DNA from: Doryteuthis pealeii
Lineage: Eukaryota; Mollusca; Cephalopoda; Myopsida; Loliginidae
Direction of reading: 5' to 3'
Assembly: GCA_023376005.1 (NCBI GenBank)
Contig: CM042176.1
Coordinates: 11,511,694 to 11,575,693 of the forward strand
Length of the DNA: 64,000 bases
Below, one piece after another: positions 10,615-19,977 of this stretch (the first letter of the stretch is position 1; each line of letters opens with the position of its first letter). The notes under the pieces are model-generated. The model made no database searches, was not told the origin of the DNA, and saw only the letters and a program-made list of their open reading frames with translations. The translations under genes were made by a program, and so were the position numbers.

Positions 10615-10957
10615 TTTCGGTAATTACGATATACAAATTACGATATAAGACGTTTTTATTTTATTTTTAAAGTGACTGGAAAAGCCTTAAAATCCCACCA
10701 GAAAAAAAAAAAAAAAAATTCTTAACATAGATATGGTTAATAAAAAATGAAGTCTGTGATTTAAAATTCTTTTTCTATATTTAAAAAAATTAATCAAAAA
10801 TAGAAGAATTTATGAAATCATTTTAAATTCTTTTCTTGAAATAAAAAATAAACAAATAAATGCTTGAATAACCGCGTGCTCACACGATCACGTCAATTGT
10901 AAATGTTGTCGACCCCCCCAACGATCGTTATTAGACAGAACGAAAATGACTTAAAAC

Positions 10958-11360
10958 CAAAGCACCGGTTCCCGCTAGATTAGCTGGGTTAAGCAGCAAT
11001 GAGCCTGTTCAATACTAAGATGGGTGACCATTTAAGCAATGACAGGTACTGTAAGCAACATATATATCAAAATAACTTGATTCGGCATTAAATGACCTGA
11101 AAAGGGTTGAGATGCCGTAAAACAAAACCACCACCACTAGATCTGCTAAGTTAAGCAGCGACGAGTCTGTTCAATATTTATAGATGGGTGACCATTTAAG
11201 CAACATCAGCTACTGTAAGCGACGTGATATCAAAATAACTTGATTCGGCATTAAATGACCTGAAAAGGGTTGATATACTGTAAAACAAAACCACAACCTA
11301 CTAGATCAGCTAAGTTAAGCCTGTTCAGTATTTAAATGGGTAACTCTTTGGGAAGCAATC
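10958..11360 (+). repeat. Three tandem 5S rRNA-derived SINE copies
   Basis: Copies start at about 10958, 11125 and 11288. The first contains CCGGTTCCCGCTAGATTAGC, GGTTAAGCAGCAATGAGCCT and ATACTAAGATGGGTGACC, in the order and spacing of the 5S rRNA A box, intermediate element and C box. Copies 1 and 2 end with TCGGCATTAAATGACCTGAA, AAGGGTTGA and TGCCGTAAAACAAAACCA. The same tail ends the unrelated 580-bp element (for example 21519-21580), suggesting both are copied by one LINE machinery. The third copy is truncated. Confidence 0.75.
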
Positions 11361-11805
11361 TGTGGCTTTGTAAATCGTATTCATGTACAGTACATACAGG
11401 TACATTTAAATTACTTGGATGAGAGAGGGGATAAGTAACTATGACCCCCAGCACGATACATCTCCAAAAAATCTTGTATTTCTAAATTTTTGAGGAAACT
11501 GAAAGTTTATTCAAACTCCTGAATATACCAACTTATTTTGAGGCTTATCCAGAATAGCCCAACTTTGATTTTCCCCCCATTAATTATGCAAATATGTAAT
11601 ATTTCCATTTACCATCCAGATAAGATTAAGTTATAATAATTTCCTTTATTCTTTTATTTTTTACATTTTTTAACTGATCACTTACTATTAATTCCCGAAA
11701 TTTTCAAATTTCTATATCGGCCATAGGACGACATCTTCTTAGTGATTGTGGGAGGAAAAGACCAAATAAATATGGTCGATGTTTGAATTGTAGCTGGTTG
11801 AAGAT
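11361..11805. other. Unassigned, mostly AT-rich
   Basis: No coding or RNA gene recognised. CCATCCAGATAAGA near 11613 resembles, inverted, TCTTACCTGGATGG near 11945, so 11610-11965 may be the body of a foldback element around the hairpin at 11809-11877. Confidence 0.4.
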
Positions 11806-11808
11806 GTT

Positions 11809-11877
11809 CTTTTTTACTGAACAAAAATATCACAAAGTGTACAATGTACATTTTGTGATTTTTTGTTCAGTAAAAAA
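11809..11877. repeat. Large near-perfect hairpin
   Basis: TTTTTTACTGAACAAAAATA, then TCACAAAGTGTACA, is mirrored by TGTACATTTTGTGA and TTTTTTGTTCAGTAAAAAA. The arms are about 33 bp with few mismatches and almost no loop. Confidence 0.85.
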
Positions 11878-11977
11878 AAAAATAAAAAAGCAGATAATAG
11901 AATCGGTTTCAATCATTTGCTTAAATATTTTTCATTGAAACCTACTCTTACCTGGATGGTGAATAAAAGTAATACAT

Positions 11978-12034
<57 letters not shown>
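11978..12034. repeat. (TA)n(TG)n microsatellite
   Basis: Interrupted TA tract running into seven TG dinucleotides. Confidence 0.95.
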
Positions 12035-12035
<1 letters not shown>

Positions 12036-14170
12036 ACACTAACGTAGAAATAATAAACATTTTAACAAGTGGACTATTGTATACAAAGAGTACTCATTTG
12101 TTTTTTTTTTGTTAAATAAAATGCACAGATTGCGTTAAAAAATATTTTAAATAATTCAATTCACGTTGTCTTAATTCACTACTCTAAACAAAATATACAC
12201 CCAATAAGTCCGTTTAAAATAGTAAAAAATTATCAATCAGTGAATTTTTTGTAAATTTAAATTAATTCGGAATTCAGTTGAAGATGCTAGACGACATGTA
12301 AAAAAAAAAAAAAAAAAAAGTTCCTTTCAAAAATCAAGAAAAATAAAAGTATCAAACTGTATATAAAATCAGCTAAAGTGTAATTTAAAATTTAACACAT
12401 CGTTTAAAAAAGAAAGCCTTAAATAAATAAATATAAATAAATGAAATAAATAAAAAGCCAAAAGACATTTAAGTTGAAAGTGCAATAACGACAAATAATA
12501 AACAATCTGGGTGGACCCAACTTTTTAAACGCTCTACTGTTAAAAGTTTTTAAAAAGTTTTTTTTCCTTAAAGTTTCTGCAATTTTAGAAACACGGGTAA
12601 ACAATAAAGTTTAAACAAAGTAGAAAATAATATCAATCATTTGTAAAATCTGTAAAAAAACAATTAAAAAAAGAAAAAAAAAGGTAAAGGCAGTTTTATA
12701 GGTAAATTTAGATCAAGTTCGCAAATGTTGAAGAGTAAGAATTCGTTTTAAGACTAATTTTTATATATTTCAGTGAAAAATCGATAAAAGAGACCAAAAT
12801 CTAGCAAAACCAGAAATATTGAGAAATAAAACATTAAATGTTCTTATTTTATGTTAAAAAAAACACCAAAAAAGCAAATGAAAACAAACTTATTAATATT
12901 TTTTAAAAAGAAAAGAAAAAAGTCTAAGCAAAAATACTGTTGCTATACATTTTTAGTTTTCAGGATTTTTTAAAAATTCTGAGATCGGATAATATAACAA
13001 ATTTTAAACAAAGAAGAGTCTCTGTCTCTAATAATACACAAAAAAACATTTTAAGTTGCCCGCGTGAAACAACTAAAAAAAAAAAAAAAAAAAAAAAAAG
13101 AAAAGAAAGAAAGGAAAAAAGAGAAAAAAAAAACGGGTGAAAAGGAACCTTTTGAAGCTGACTAAAAATTGGGGGATCATTATTCAATAACATTTCTTAA
13201 ATAAACTGATCCCTCTCTTTATGGACGATTAATGTGCGTGTGTTTTCTGCGGTAGTACCTGCGCGCATGTGTAGTTTAAGAATAAATAAATATACAACAT
13301 TAGGTAAGTAGATATGTAAACACGCCCAATAAACACACTGATATAGATATATATTGATAGGTATATATATTATAGAAGATATAATTCATATATTTATGTA
13401 AATATACGAATATTAGGGCGAGCGAAAGAGAGTCCGCAAAAAAAAAAGGAAATATGAAAATGGAAAACGGAGACTAACTTAACTAGGTACACATCATATG
13501 AAATAAAATAATTTATAGCCAGTCTTTTATAGATCTATTAAAATAGATAGGTCAAAATAAATCCCAAAGGATAAATAAATGCCTGTAGGTCAAAATAATT
13601 ATGTAAATATATAGGTAAACATTGTAAAAAATAGATGTTTGTTCGAAAAAACGGAGCTTGAGATAAGCGAAAATAGAGTTATGAAGAACACAACACTGTA
13701 TCAACGAAATAAATAATAGTATTTAAAAAGGCCTGTTTATTTATTTTTTGTGTTTTGATCTAATAAACCAGTTGGTTGAAGTATTGATTGATATATGTAG
13801 ATGTTGAATTTAAAATCAAAATATAAGTAAACAACCGAAAAAGTTGAATCAAAAGTAGAGATGCTATATTTAAACGGGCCTAATAATACAATTTAAAGCA
13901 CACGCCATCCAAATAAAAATAGTATTTTTTTAGCTGACGATCAGTTTTTTTTAGTATAAAATGGACATATTTTAAGACGAAAGAACTGATGGATACTTAT
14001 AAACCTTAGTAGTCGGTATAAACGTAAATAAAATGACTAAAAAGTTAATTAAAAATACAAACTATCTCAAAAAACGGGGTTATAGCTACAACACACACGC
14101 ATACCAATGGCGACAGCATGACTCTTGGGTGACAAGGTCGTGCCTAGAAAGAGCGCCGGTGCTCGGTCCT
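12035..14170. other. Long AT-rich stretch, no recognised feature
   Basis: Poly-A runs near 12300 and 13073-13130 and an A/G-rich stretch at 13098-13130. If the candidate exon at 14177-14290 is real, this would be its downstream first intron on the minus strand. No convincing further exon was seen. Confidence 0.4.
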
Positions 14171-14176
14171 GCTTAC

Positions 14177-14293
14177 CTTAGAGTTGATATCACCTTTTCC
14201 TTCCTTCAAGCCGGCTTTTCCCTTGATTTTACCGATATTTCCCGACTCTTCGTTATTCACACAAGTAATTTTACCTTCAGTCCCGGCCATGTT
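14177..14293 (-). CDS. Candidate first coding exon of an unrecognised host gene
   Basis: On the minus strand a polypyrimidine stretch (AACTTTTTTTTTGAATCTCT) ends in GTAG, followed by AACATGGCC, a good start context at 14290. The frame runs 38 codons, beginning MAGTEGKITCVNNEESGNIG and continuing with a Lys/Gly-rich stretch, to AACTCTAAG at 14177. There a consensus splice donor GTAAGC follows in phase 0. The composition is balanced and unlike the repeat translations around it. If unspliced, the frame stops 12 codons later. The product was not recognised and no second exon was found. The overlapping plus-strand frame (14033-14443) lacks such landmarks and is probably a shadow. Support is the start context plus two well-placed splice signals. 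Confidence 0.4.
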
Positions 14294-14299
14294 CTACAG

Positions 14300-14620
14300 A
14301 GATTCAAAAAAAAGTTAAAACGGGCACAAACACCGATTTTCACTTCTGCCCTCCGCAGTGACGGACCTGCAAGTAGTCCGCCGATCAGTGCCGACGCAAC
14401 GCAGTCAGCGCGGGCTTTTCTCGGGTATTTTGGCCGCTGTTAGTAATAAAATCTGAGATTCTTTATTCTTCGTCGTGAAAAACGAAATTTTCCAGTCCGG
14501 ATTTATTTTAGCGGTGTTTTCCACTCCAGTTTCTCGTCTTCTTGATGGACTTGGAATGTGTGAGTTTACGAGTGATGTATTAATACGCCGAGCGGCTAAA
14601 TTGGTGCAACTCGACTGAGA
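14300..14620 (-). promoter_or_regulatory. Relatively CpG-rich upstream region of the candidate exon
   Basis: This patch is richer in G+C and CpG than its AT-rich surroundings (for example CGCGGGCTTTTCTCGG and GTGCCGACGCAACGCAGTC on the plus strand). On the minus strand TTGCAG/GTCCGT near 14358 could be a 5'-UTR donor pairing with the acceptor at 14294 across a roughly 60-bp intron. It fits a promoter/5'-UTR region, but no TATA box or initiator is compelling. Confidence 0.3.
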
Positions 14621-14694
14621 GTGCGTGTGTGTATGTATTTGTATGAGAACCTGGCTTTTATTCTTATATGCGTTCATGAGGGGGTTTAATGTGT

Positions 14695-14713
14695 ATGTGT
14701 ATGTGTATGTGTA

Positions 14714-14784
<71 letters not shown>
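14695..14784. repeat. (TGTA)n(TG)n(TA)n microsatellite
   Basis: Compound tract: GTATGT repeats, then TG repeats, then about 28 TA dinucleotides. Confidence 0.95.
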
Positions 14785-14788
<4 letters not shown>

Positions 14789-14917
14789 GAATGTGTTTAT
14801 ATACTATGAAAGCGTAGACAAAAAGTGTCTTCTTTCTTTCTAGATTGGTACTTTAAATTCATTATTTTAAACCGTCAGTGCGCGTTTGTCAGCGCGTTTT
14901 TGTGGGGTGTGCATTTC

Positions 14918-14920
<3 letters not shown>

Positions 14921-14981
<61 letters not shown>
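14921..14981. repeat. (TA)n microsatellite
   Basis: About 30 uninterrupted TA dinucleotides. Confidence 0.95.
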
Positions 14982-14983
<2 letters not shown>

Positions 14984-16368
14984 CCTTTAATTGAATTTGA
15001 GACTGTTTATTAATTAACCCTTTATACGCCTTTTTTTCTGTCTAAAAAAAAAAAAAAAAAACACGAAATAGGTATATTTTTCACAATTTCTCTTAGTACT
15101 TTAAATTGATTTTTTTTCTTTTTTTTCACACGTATGTTACATACATAAAAAAAAGTCTTTATTTTTAATACATTTTCATTTTTCTATTTTTGTTGTTATT
15201 TGTACAACGTCTACCTTCTTTCTTTCTTTTCTTTTCTTTTTTTTTTCATGTGTGAATAACGCGGGTTTTCTGATTGAAAAAAAAAAGCCCTCATATTCGT
15301 ACTTTCAATACAACTTATACCCAGAGAAAGACGACGTCTTTAAGAGTGAGATGTAGCGCCTGTGGTTTCGTTTTTATACTAGAAATGCCATCATACTGCC
15401 TTTTAATTTGACTTTCATTGTAATATGTTAGATGCTTTTCTTTCTTTCTTTCTTTTTTAAATTTTTTAACTGTGTACTTTAAATACTTTACTATCGATTT
15501 AAAAATGCCTGTTTATTAATCGTATGTGTGCGCACGAGTGCCTCTTCAGTTCATGCGAATTCACTGTCTTTCTTTTCCTTCTCGGAGAATACGTACTTTA
15601 AACACTCACATCGGTACGCTTTCACACACGCAAAAAAAAAAAAAGAAAGAAAAAAGGAAAAAAAAAAGGAAAAAAAAAGGGAAAAAGGCAAATAAGAAGG
15701 TTTTAGCGTGAGGTGTTATATATATATATTTTTTTTTTGTTCATAAATATTTCTAAACTTATGATTAAAATATTGACATTAAAGACTGAAAATAAAATTA
15801 AAATAAATATAAAAATCACAAGTAAAACGAAGTCTTACGATCATGACTAAATTTTAGAAATACTATTAGGATTGATTTTTTAAAAATTTCTTAAACACCA
15901 ATTTAAAGAAAAGATAGCGAAATTGTACGTCTGTCCCATAATTGTCAGTACATTTGTATATAGATTTAATGCCCTAAATGTAGCAACTGTTATGGGACAG
16001 TAAATAAAAGTGATATTTAATATTACTTTTACTAACTTTTTAAATATTAGATATTAGATTTTAAATAAAAATATATCTGTGCGAGAGATATGATAGCTTT
16101 TATTATGATAAAGCTGTTCGTTTTTTAATTACTATATTTTTTCTCTCTCTCTCTACATTGTCTTACTTTTGTACACTCAGGCGCGTATGCACACGCACAC
16201 ACGTACACAGGCACATAAACAAACAATAACTATATTATAATCTAGTACTCGAATTCACTATAAGTTTTTAGTTGTTAACTTTTCCCGCACTAAAACACAT
16301 TAATGACTTTGAATGAAAAAAAAAGGCGCGCGTTTTCCGTAAAATAAAATAAGATAAAAATAAATTTG

Positions 16369-16402
<34 letters not shown>

Positions 16403-16460
16403 AAAAAAAAACCCAACAAAAACTTAAAATCGATATTTAACCGTGGCTTCGATTTTCTGG
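14982..16460. other. AT-rich, no recognised feature
   Basis: Holds several poly-A, TTTC and AAAG-rich runs (15205-15245, 15630-15690, 16368-16400). The Lys-rich frames are low-complexity translations. Confidence 0.45.
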
Positions 16461-16490
16461 TACAAATGCAGAATAGTGCGCAAGAGATTA

Positions 16491-16720
16491 TGGCTAAACT
16501 TGCAAATCGGTCGGAAAATTAGTGTGACCCAGAAAAAACAGAACCCACAAATTTTGTAATAAAACTGTTAATTTTAACTAGGGGGTTTAGGGTTAGGGTT
16601 TAGGGTTGGGGTTTAGGGTTAGTTTAATAGGAAAATAAATAAATAATTTGGGTTCTGTTTTTTTCTGGGTCACCCTGTAATATGTTTTAATTTTCCGACC
16701 GATTTGCAAGTTTAGCCGAG
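16491..16720. mobile_element. Foldback element with a CCCTAA-bearing MITE nested at its centre
   Basis: The outer arms GGCTAAACTTGCAAATCGGT / CGGAAAATTA are mirrored at 16686-16718 by TAATTTTCCGACCGATTTGC and AAGTTTAGCC. Inside, 16521-16679 is a second inverted-repeat element: TGACCCAGAAAAAACAGAAC at one end, GTTCTGTTTTTTTCTGGGTC at the other, with GTTAGGGTTTAGGGTT-type telomere-like repeats at the axis. The same inner element occurs at 32740-33435 and 43279-43740. Confidence 0.85.
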
Positions 16721-16737
16721 ATTATATCATTAGAACT

Positions 16738-17050
16738 GGAGTCACGTAGTGTAATGGTTAGAGTCGTAGGAAATGGACTCTGTCGACCAGAGTTCAAATC
16801 CTAGACGAGGCTGTTTACATTTCACATAGCGGTAATACTCTTGGGAAAGGTATGAATCCAACGACTCTCTCTCCAGCTATGGGTAAATAGTAGAGCGGAC
16901 TGGGTTCTTTAACCATGGCTAGGCAACCAGTCTAGGAGAAGGAAAACTCTGAATTTAAACCTATTAAACTCCGCTTAAGAAATTGACCTTGTGTCACATC
17001 CTGCTCGTGCGGAGGGGTTGGTATACCAACCCCTCCGCACGAGCAGGATG
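16738..17050 (+). repeat. tRNA-derived SINE, family C (full copy)
   Basis: The head TCACGTAGTGTAATGGTTAG is the A-box side and CAGAGTTCAAATCCTAGACG the B-box side of a tRNA-like Pol III promoter. The body reads CTATGGGTAAATAGTAG, AACCATGGCTAGGCAACCAG, GGAGAAGGAAAACTCTGAAT and CACATCCTGCTCGTGCGG, ending AGGGGTTGG. A short inverted copy of the 3' end (CCAACCCCTCCGCACGAGCA) follows at 17029. Further copies: 34822-34990, 40768-41050, 56814-57066. Confidence 0.88.
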
Positions 17051-17055
17051 TAATA

Positions 17056-17056
17056 C

Positions 17057-17090
<34 letters not shown>

Positions 17091-17226
17091 ATATATATTT
17101 CAGAAATGGATATAAAGTAACCTACTCGATAATTCAGCGGAAGTAACCTACTCGATAATTCAGCGGATGTAACCCTGACCATTCAAATGATGAAACTCGA
17201 GTAGGTTACTTTATATCCATTTCTTA
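17056..17226. mobile_element. Foldback element with (TA)n and a tandem 25-bp repeat
   Basis: AAATGGATATAAAGTAACCT then ACTCGA at 17103 is mirrored by TCGAGTAGGTTACTTTATAT then CCATTT at 17198-17223. Two copies of CCTACTCGATAATTCAGCGG lie in the loop, followed by the degenerate ribozyme-like motif at 17169-17209. A (TA)n tract precedes it. Confidence 0.8.
17169..17209 (+). ncRNA. Degenerate hammerhead-like motif
   Basis: GTAACC (stem I), CTGACCA (core with G8 changed), a poorly formed stem II, GAAA, ACTCGAGT (self-complementary stem III), A, then GGTTAC pairing perfectly with GTAACC. The order fits a type-I hammerhead. The core is defective and part of the complementarity is shared with the foldback in which it sits, so this is probably a relic. 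Confidence 0.35.
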
Positions 17227-17340
17227 AATAAATATTGCTCTACATTGTATTGAGCACTTTGTATTTGTTTTTTCACGGTCTTAACCCCTGGATCCTGTGC
17301 GCCTCCAACGATCGTACCCGTACCCACCGGTAAGCCACTA

Positions 17341-17386
17341 CTCACACACACACACACACACACACAACACACACACACACACACAC

Positions 17387-17417
<31 letters not shown>

Positions 17418-17425
17418 TATAAAAT
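17341..17425. repeat. (AC)n(TA)n microsatellite
   Basis: Interrupted CA repeats followed by interrupted TA repeats. Confidence 0.95.
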
Positions 17426-17429
17426 CGCA

Positions 17430-17805
17430 TTTTATTTACAAATTACGGAAACTCCCGAATAACCTAACCCTAACCTATACTGTAACCCTAACGTCTCAAA
17501 TATTTCGGGTATTTCCGTGAAATGTAATACTTTATATACATAATCTAAAGATATTATCTCTTGCGCGCTATTCTGCATTAGAGCCCTTTTTTTTATTAAC
17601 CATATCTATATACAGTTTTTTCCCGATCAGATTATAAGGCTTTTCCAATCACCTTAAAAAAGATCGTCTTATCTCCCAAAGTAGCATAACACTAACACTG
17701 GCCCTAATACAGATCCTAACTGACCCTAACTCTGAAACTAACCCTTACCCTAACCCTAACCCTAGCGTCTCAAATGTTTCGGGTATTTCCGTGAAAAATA
17801 ATGAA
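17430..17805. mobile_element. Fragments of the ATGCAGAATAGCGCGC element carrying CCCTAA repeats
   Basis: 17430-17585 matches the right half of the 9361-9551 element (GGAAACTCCCGAATAACCTA ... TTATCTCTTGCGCGCTATTC then TGCATTAG) but has AACCCTAACC-type repeats at the axis where the 9-kb copy has unique sequence. 17735-17805 repeats CCCTAACCCTAACCCTAGCG, GTCTCAAATGTTTCGGGTAT and TTCCGTGAAA. Similar right-arm sequence recurs at 18058-18103. Confidence 0.7.
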
Positions 17806-17814
17806 ATGTAAATC

Positions 17815-18045
17815 TTTTTGGACAATATAACCTTTAGGCACCCCTTTTTGATCTCGATTAAGAAATTGCATGTTTTTCATTTACACCGTCAATATCCGGT
17901 TGTTTTAATTATAAAACTAACCCCTAACTCTAACCCTAACCCCTAACCCTAACCCTTAATAAACAACCGGATATTGACGGTTTAAATGAAAAACATGTCC
18001 TTTCTTAATCGAGATCAAAAAGAGGTGCCTAAAGGTAATATGGTC
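17815..18045. mobile_element. Palindromic element with a CCCTAA axis
   Basis: TTTTTGATCTCGATTAAGAA, TGCATGTTTTTCATTTACAC and CGTCAATATCCGGTTGTT form the left arm. The right arm 17964-18021 is its reverse complement (AACAACCGGATATTGACGG ... CTTAATCGAGATCAAAAAG). Between them sits AACCCCTAACCCTAACCC. The arms are about 75 bp. This is a different element from the one at 16521, but with the same kind of axis. Confidence 0.85.
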
Positions 18046-18214
18046 CATCTTTTTATACGTAATCTAATGACATTATCTCTTGCGCGCTATTCTGCATTAG
18101 TACCGATTTTTCTTTACAAAGAGCTCCACGCTTACAAGCTTGTGCCACGCGAGCCTAAACGTAATGCTCTACTTGCCACGGTTAAAACTACGGGCACCTC
18201 GAGTGGCATTAAAG

Positions 18215-18390
18215 GTTAGCGAGCCAGGCTAGCGAGGAAACAATCGTTAGTAATGAATTCGATTCTCACCGTGTGTCACATACTTCAAACCTTCTGTCAG
18301 TCTAAGCTTAGTAAGTGACTACTCCTGTTAAACTATGTTGAAGTTAAGCAACACCGGGTCTGGGGAATAATGGGTGACTACTCGCTTAGA
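18215..18390 (+). repeat. tRNA-SINE family B fragment fused to a 5S-like segment
   Basis: 18238-18315: AATGAATTCGATTCTCACCG (B-box side) and TAAGCTTAGTAAGTGACTAC of family B. Directly after, 18320-18385 reads TGTTGAAGTTAAGCAACACC and AATGGGTGACTAC, resembling the 5S rRNA internal promoter region. 18110-18214 is unassigned. Confidence 0.55.
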
Positions 18391-18568
18391 TATAACCAGG
18401 TCGGTGACAGTCTATCTCGCAGTGAGTCAATCCTCACTGAGTGGCACAGTTAGCACATGCGCACTTTTTGGCGCGATTTGTACGATTTCAAATACAAACC
18501 CGGTATTATCCCCTGAAAATATCTTAGAAAAAGGCATGAGCCTTAAAATTCCTTTTATGCGAATAAAT

Positions 18569-18777
18569 AAGTAAAGTAAAGTCAACGGAGTCTATCCCTT
18601 TTCACTAGCGCTAGACCAGGGAAATTGTTTATTCGTCTAAGGTAGAGCGCCATATCTACCATCAGCTCCCTACTTTACCCTACAGATCCTTGTGCTACTC
18701 ATACGCTGAGTTGGCGAGGACCGGTATTGAACGCAGAATCTTGTGGTTCCAAGCCGGGTGCTCTACCGGCTTATACA
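18569..18777 (-). repeat. tRNA-SINE family A copy
   Basis: On the plus strand: AGTCTATCCCTTTTCACTAG, CTACCATCAGCTCCCTACTT, GTGCTACTCATACGCTGAGT and GCGAGGACCGGTATTGAACG, ending in the head complement GGTGCTCTACCGGC. It carries the same body order as the copy at 26138 in reverse. Confidence 0.85.
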
Positions 18778-18859
18778 AATATTTAAAACAAGGTTTCAAA
18801 CAGAATAAAATGTCTATCAACATGAGAAACAGGTCGATAATATTGTGTAGATGTAATTT

Positions 18860-18955
18860 ACTAAGCTGATCTTAGTTTGACACAAGACCATTAGTATGGG
18901 GCGCTCAGTGGGTTGGATAGTCTAGATTGTTAACTATATAACTATAGGCACCCAA
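18860..18955 (-). repeat. Degraded tRNA-SINE family B copy
   Basis: GACACAAGACCATTAGTATG and GGGCGCTCAGTGGG match the minus-oriented family B body near 8770 and 8895, with a damaged head. Confidence 0.45.
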
Positions 18956-19013
18956 TAGTGTGAAGATGGCAGTGAGTGGTAAACCAGCTTTTCTCTAACC
19001 AAGAAACATAGAG

Positions 19014-19014
<1 letters not shown>

Positions 19015-19067
<53 letters not shown>

Positions 19068-19150
19068 GAGTTTGGGAGAGAGAGTGTATCTTGTGTGTGT
19101 GTGTGTGTGAGAGAGAGGAGAGAGAGAGAGAGAGAGAGAAAGGGGGGGGT
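19015..19150. repeat. (TA)n(GA)n ... (GT)n(GA)n tracts
   Basis: (TA)14 at 19019-19046, GA repeats, then (TG)n at 19094-19110 and GA repeats to 19139, ending in poly-G. Confidence 0.95.
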
Positions 19151-19212
19151 GATATATACAATTAAATGAACACGACCAGCAAATTCGGTGAACAACGCGT
19201 GCGACGTGCGGA

Positions 19213-19256
19213 ACACTGGATAGCTATTTCGAACTATTAGGTCTCATCAGCAGTGT
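19213..19256 (-). ncRNA. Type-I hammerhead ribozyme (HHR1)
   Basis: On the minus strand in order: ACACTG (stem I), the invariant core CTGATGA, a hairpin GACCT-AAT-AGTTC (stem II, one C/U mismatch), GAAA, the self-complementary TAGCTAT which with the last core A forms a 4-bp stem III, C as the cleavage-site base H17, and CAGTGT pairing over 6 bp with ACACTG. All catalytic-core bases are present. Predicted cleavage is after the C at 19219. Very short stem III is typical of hammerheads in animal retroelements such as Penelope-like elements and small retrozyme/SINE-like repeats. A tRNA-like head lies immediately upstream on the same strand. Compared with HHR2 at 62710, all three stems differ by base-pair-preserving changes. 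Confidence 0.85.
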
Positions 19257-19265
19257 ATACCGTGA

Positions 19266-19345
19266 TCTCTCCCCGACAGAGATCGCATCACCGACCACAG
19301 AATGCAGAGCCGAGATTTTACTCCTAGGCCACCAGCCCACGTCAC
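19266..19345 (-). repeat. tRNA-like head upstream of HHR1
   Basis: Read on the minus strand: GGCTGGTGGCCTAGGAGTAA (A-box side), CTCGGCTCTGCATTCTGTGG (anticodon-arm region) and GGTCGGTGATGCGATCTCTG (B-box side with a small insertion). This resembles a decayed tRNA. The head-to-ribozyme order matches the second locus at 62710-62845. Confidence 0.5.
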
Positions 19346-19504
19346 ACACAAAACTCGCTAAATCAACTCATCAATGATAAACGTACAACTGCATAACCAT
19401 GTCGGCCGTCAGAGACTGTTAGTTAGAGGCGAACATTTAATTGATACATACTTACAGGCTGCATGTTTTTACAATCACCAGAGAACTCAAGTCTGTAAAC
19501 AACA

Positions 19505-19506
19505 GG

Positions 19507-19573
<67 letters not shown>

Positions 19574-19577
19574 TATA

Positions 19578-19620
<43 letters not shown>

Positions 19621-19902
19621 GACAATGGAAGTGAATCCGACGGTATTTGAAAGAGAAAATAAAGGAAAGAAAGTAGAGAATGGATAATATCGGATATTTT
19701 AATAAATTTTACTTACACGTGTTTCGATCAGGAGTTTATCCATGTGTACATTATTCAAACTATTATTATTTTTAAATAACAAAATGAAATGAAATAATGA
19801 TAATAATATATGTACACATGGATAAACTCCTGACCGAAACACGTGTAAGTAAAATTGATTAAAATATCCTATTTTTCCATTCTATACTTTCTTTCTCTTT
19901 TC

Positions 19903-19977
<75 letters not shown>
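19505..19977. mobile_element. Foldback element with microsatellite-containing arms
   Basis: Left arm: (TA)n(GT)n at 19509-19616, then AAAGGAAAGAAAGTAGAGAA and TTACTTACACGTGTTTCGAT then CAGGAGTTTATCCATGTGTA. The right arm 19810-19975 is its reverse complement, ending in (AC)n(TA)n. The loop is about 70 bp of AT-rich sequence. The arms are about 230 bp including repeats. AATCCGACGGTATTTGAAA near 19634 resembles sequence at 40131, next to another palindrome. Confidence 0.85.
19821..19850 (+). ncRNA. Possible stem-II-less hammerhead remnant (mirrored at 19719-19745)
   Basis: AAACTC, CTGA, CC, GAAA, the self-complementary ACACGTGT, A, AGT follows the order stem I, CUGA, GAAA, stem III, cleavage base, stem I, but the rest of the core and stem II are missing. 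It could be a coincidence or a deletion derivative. Confidence 0.2.

Noticed and set aside
10958..11045. Possible functional 5S rRNA gene.
   Set aside because: Only the internal promoter region is 5S-like; the 5' and 3' stems are missing and the copy ends in a SINE tail.
14033..14443. 136-codon plus-strand frame.
   Set aside because: It overlaps the minus-strand candidate exon, which has better start and splice context; the plus frame has no recognisable motif.
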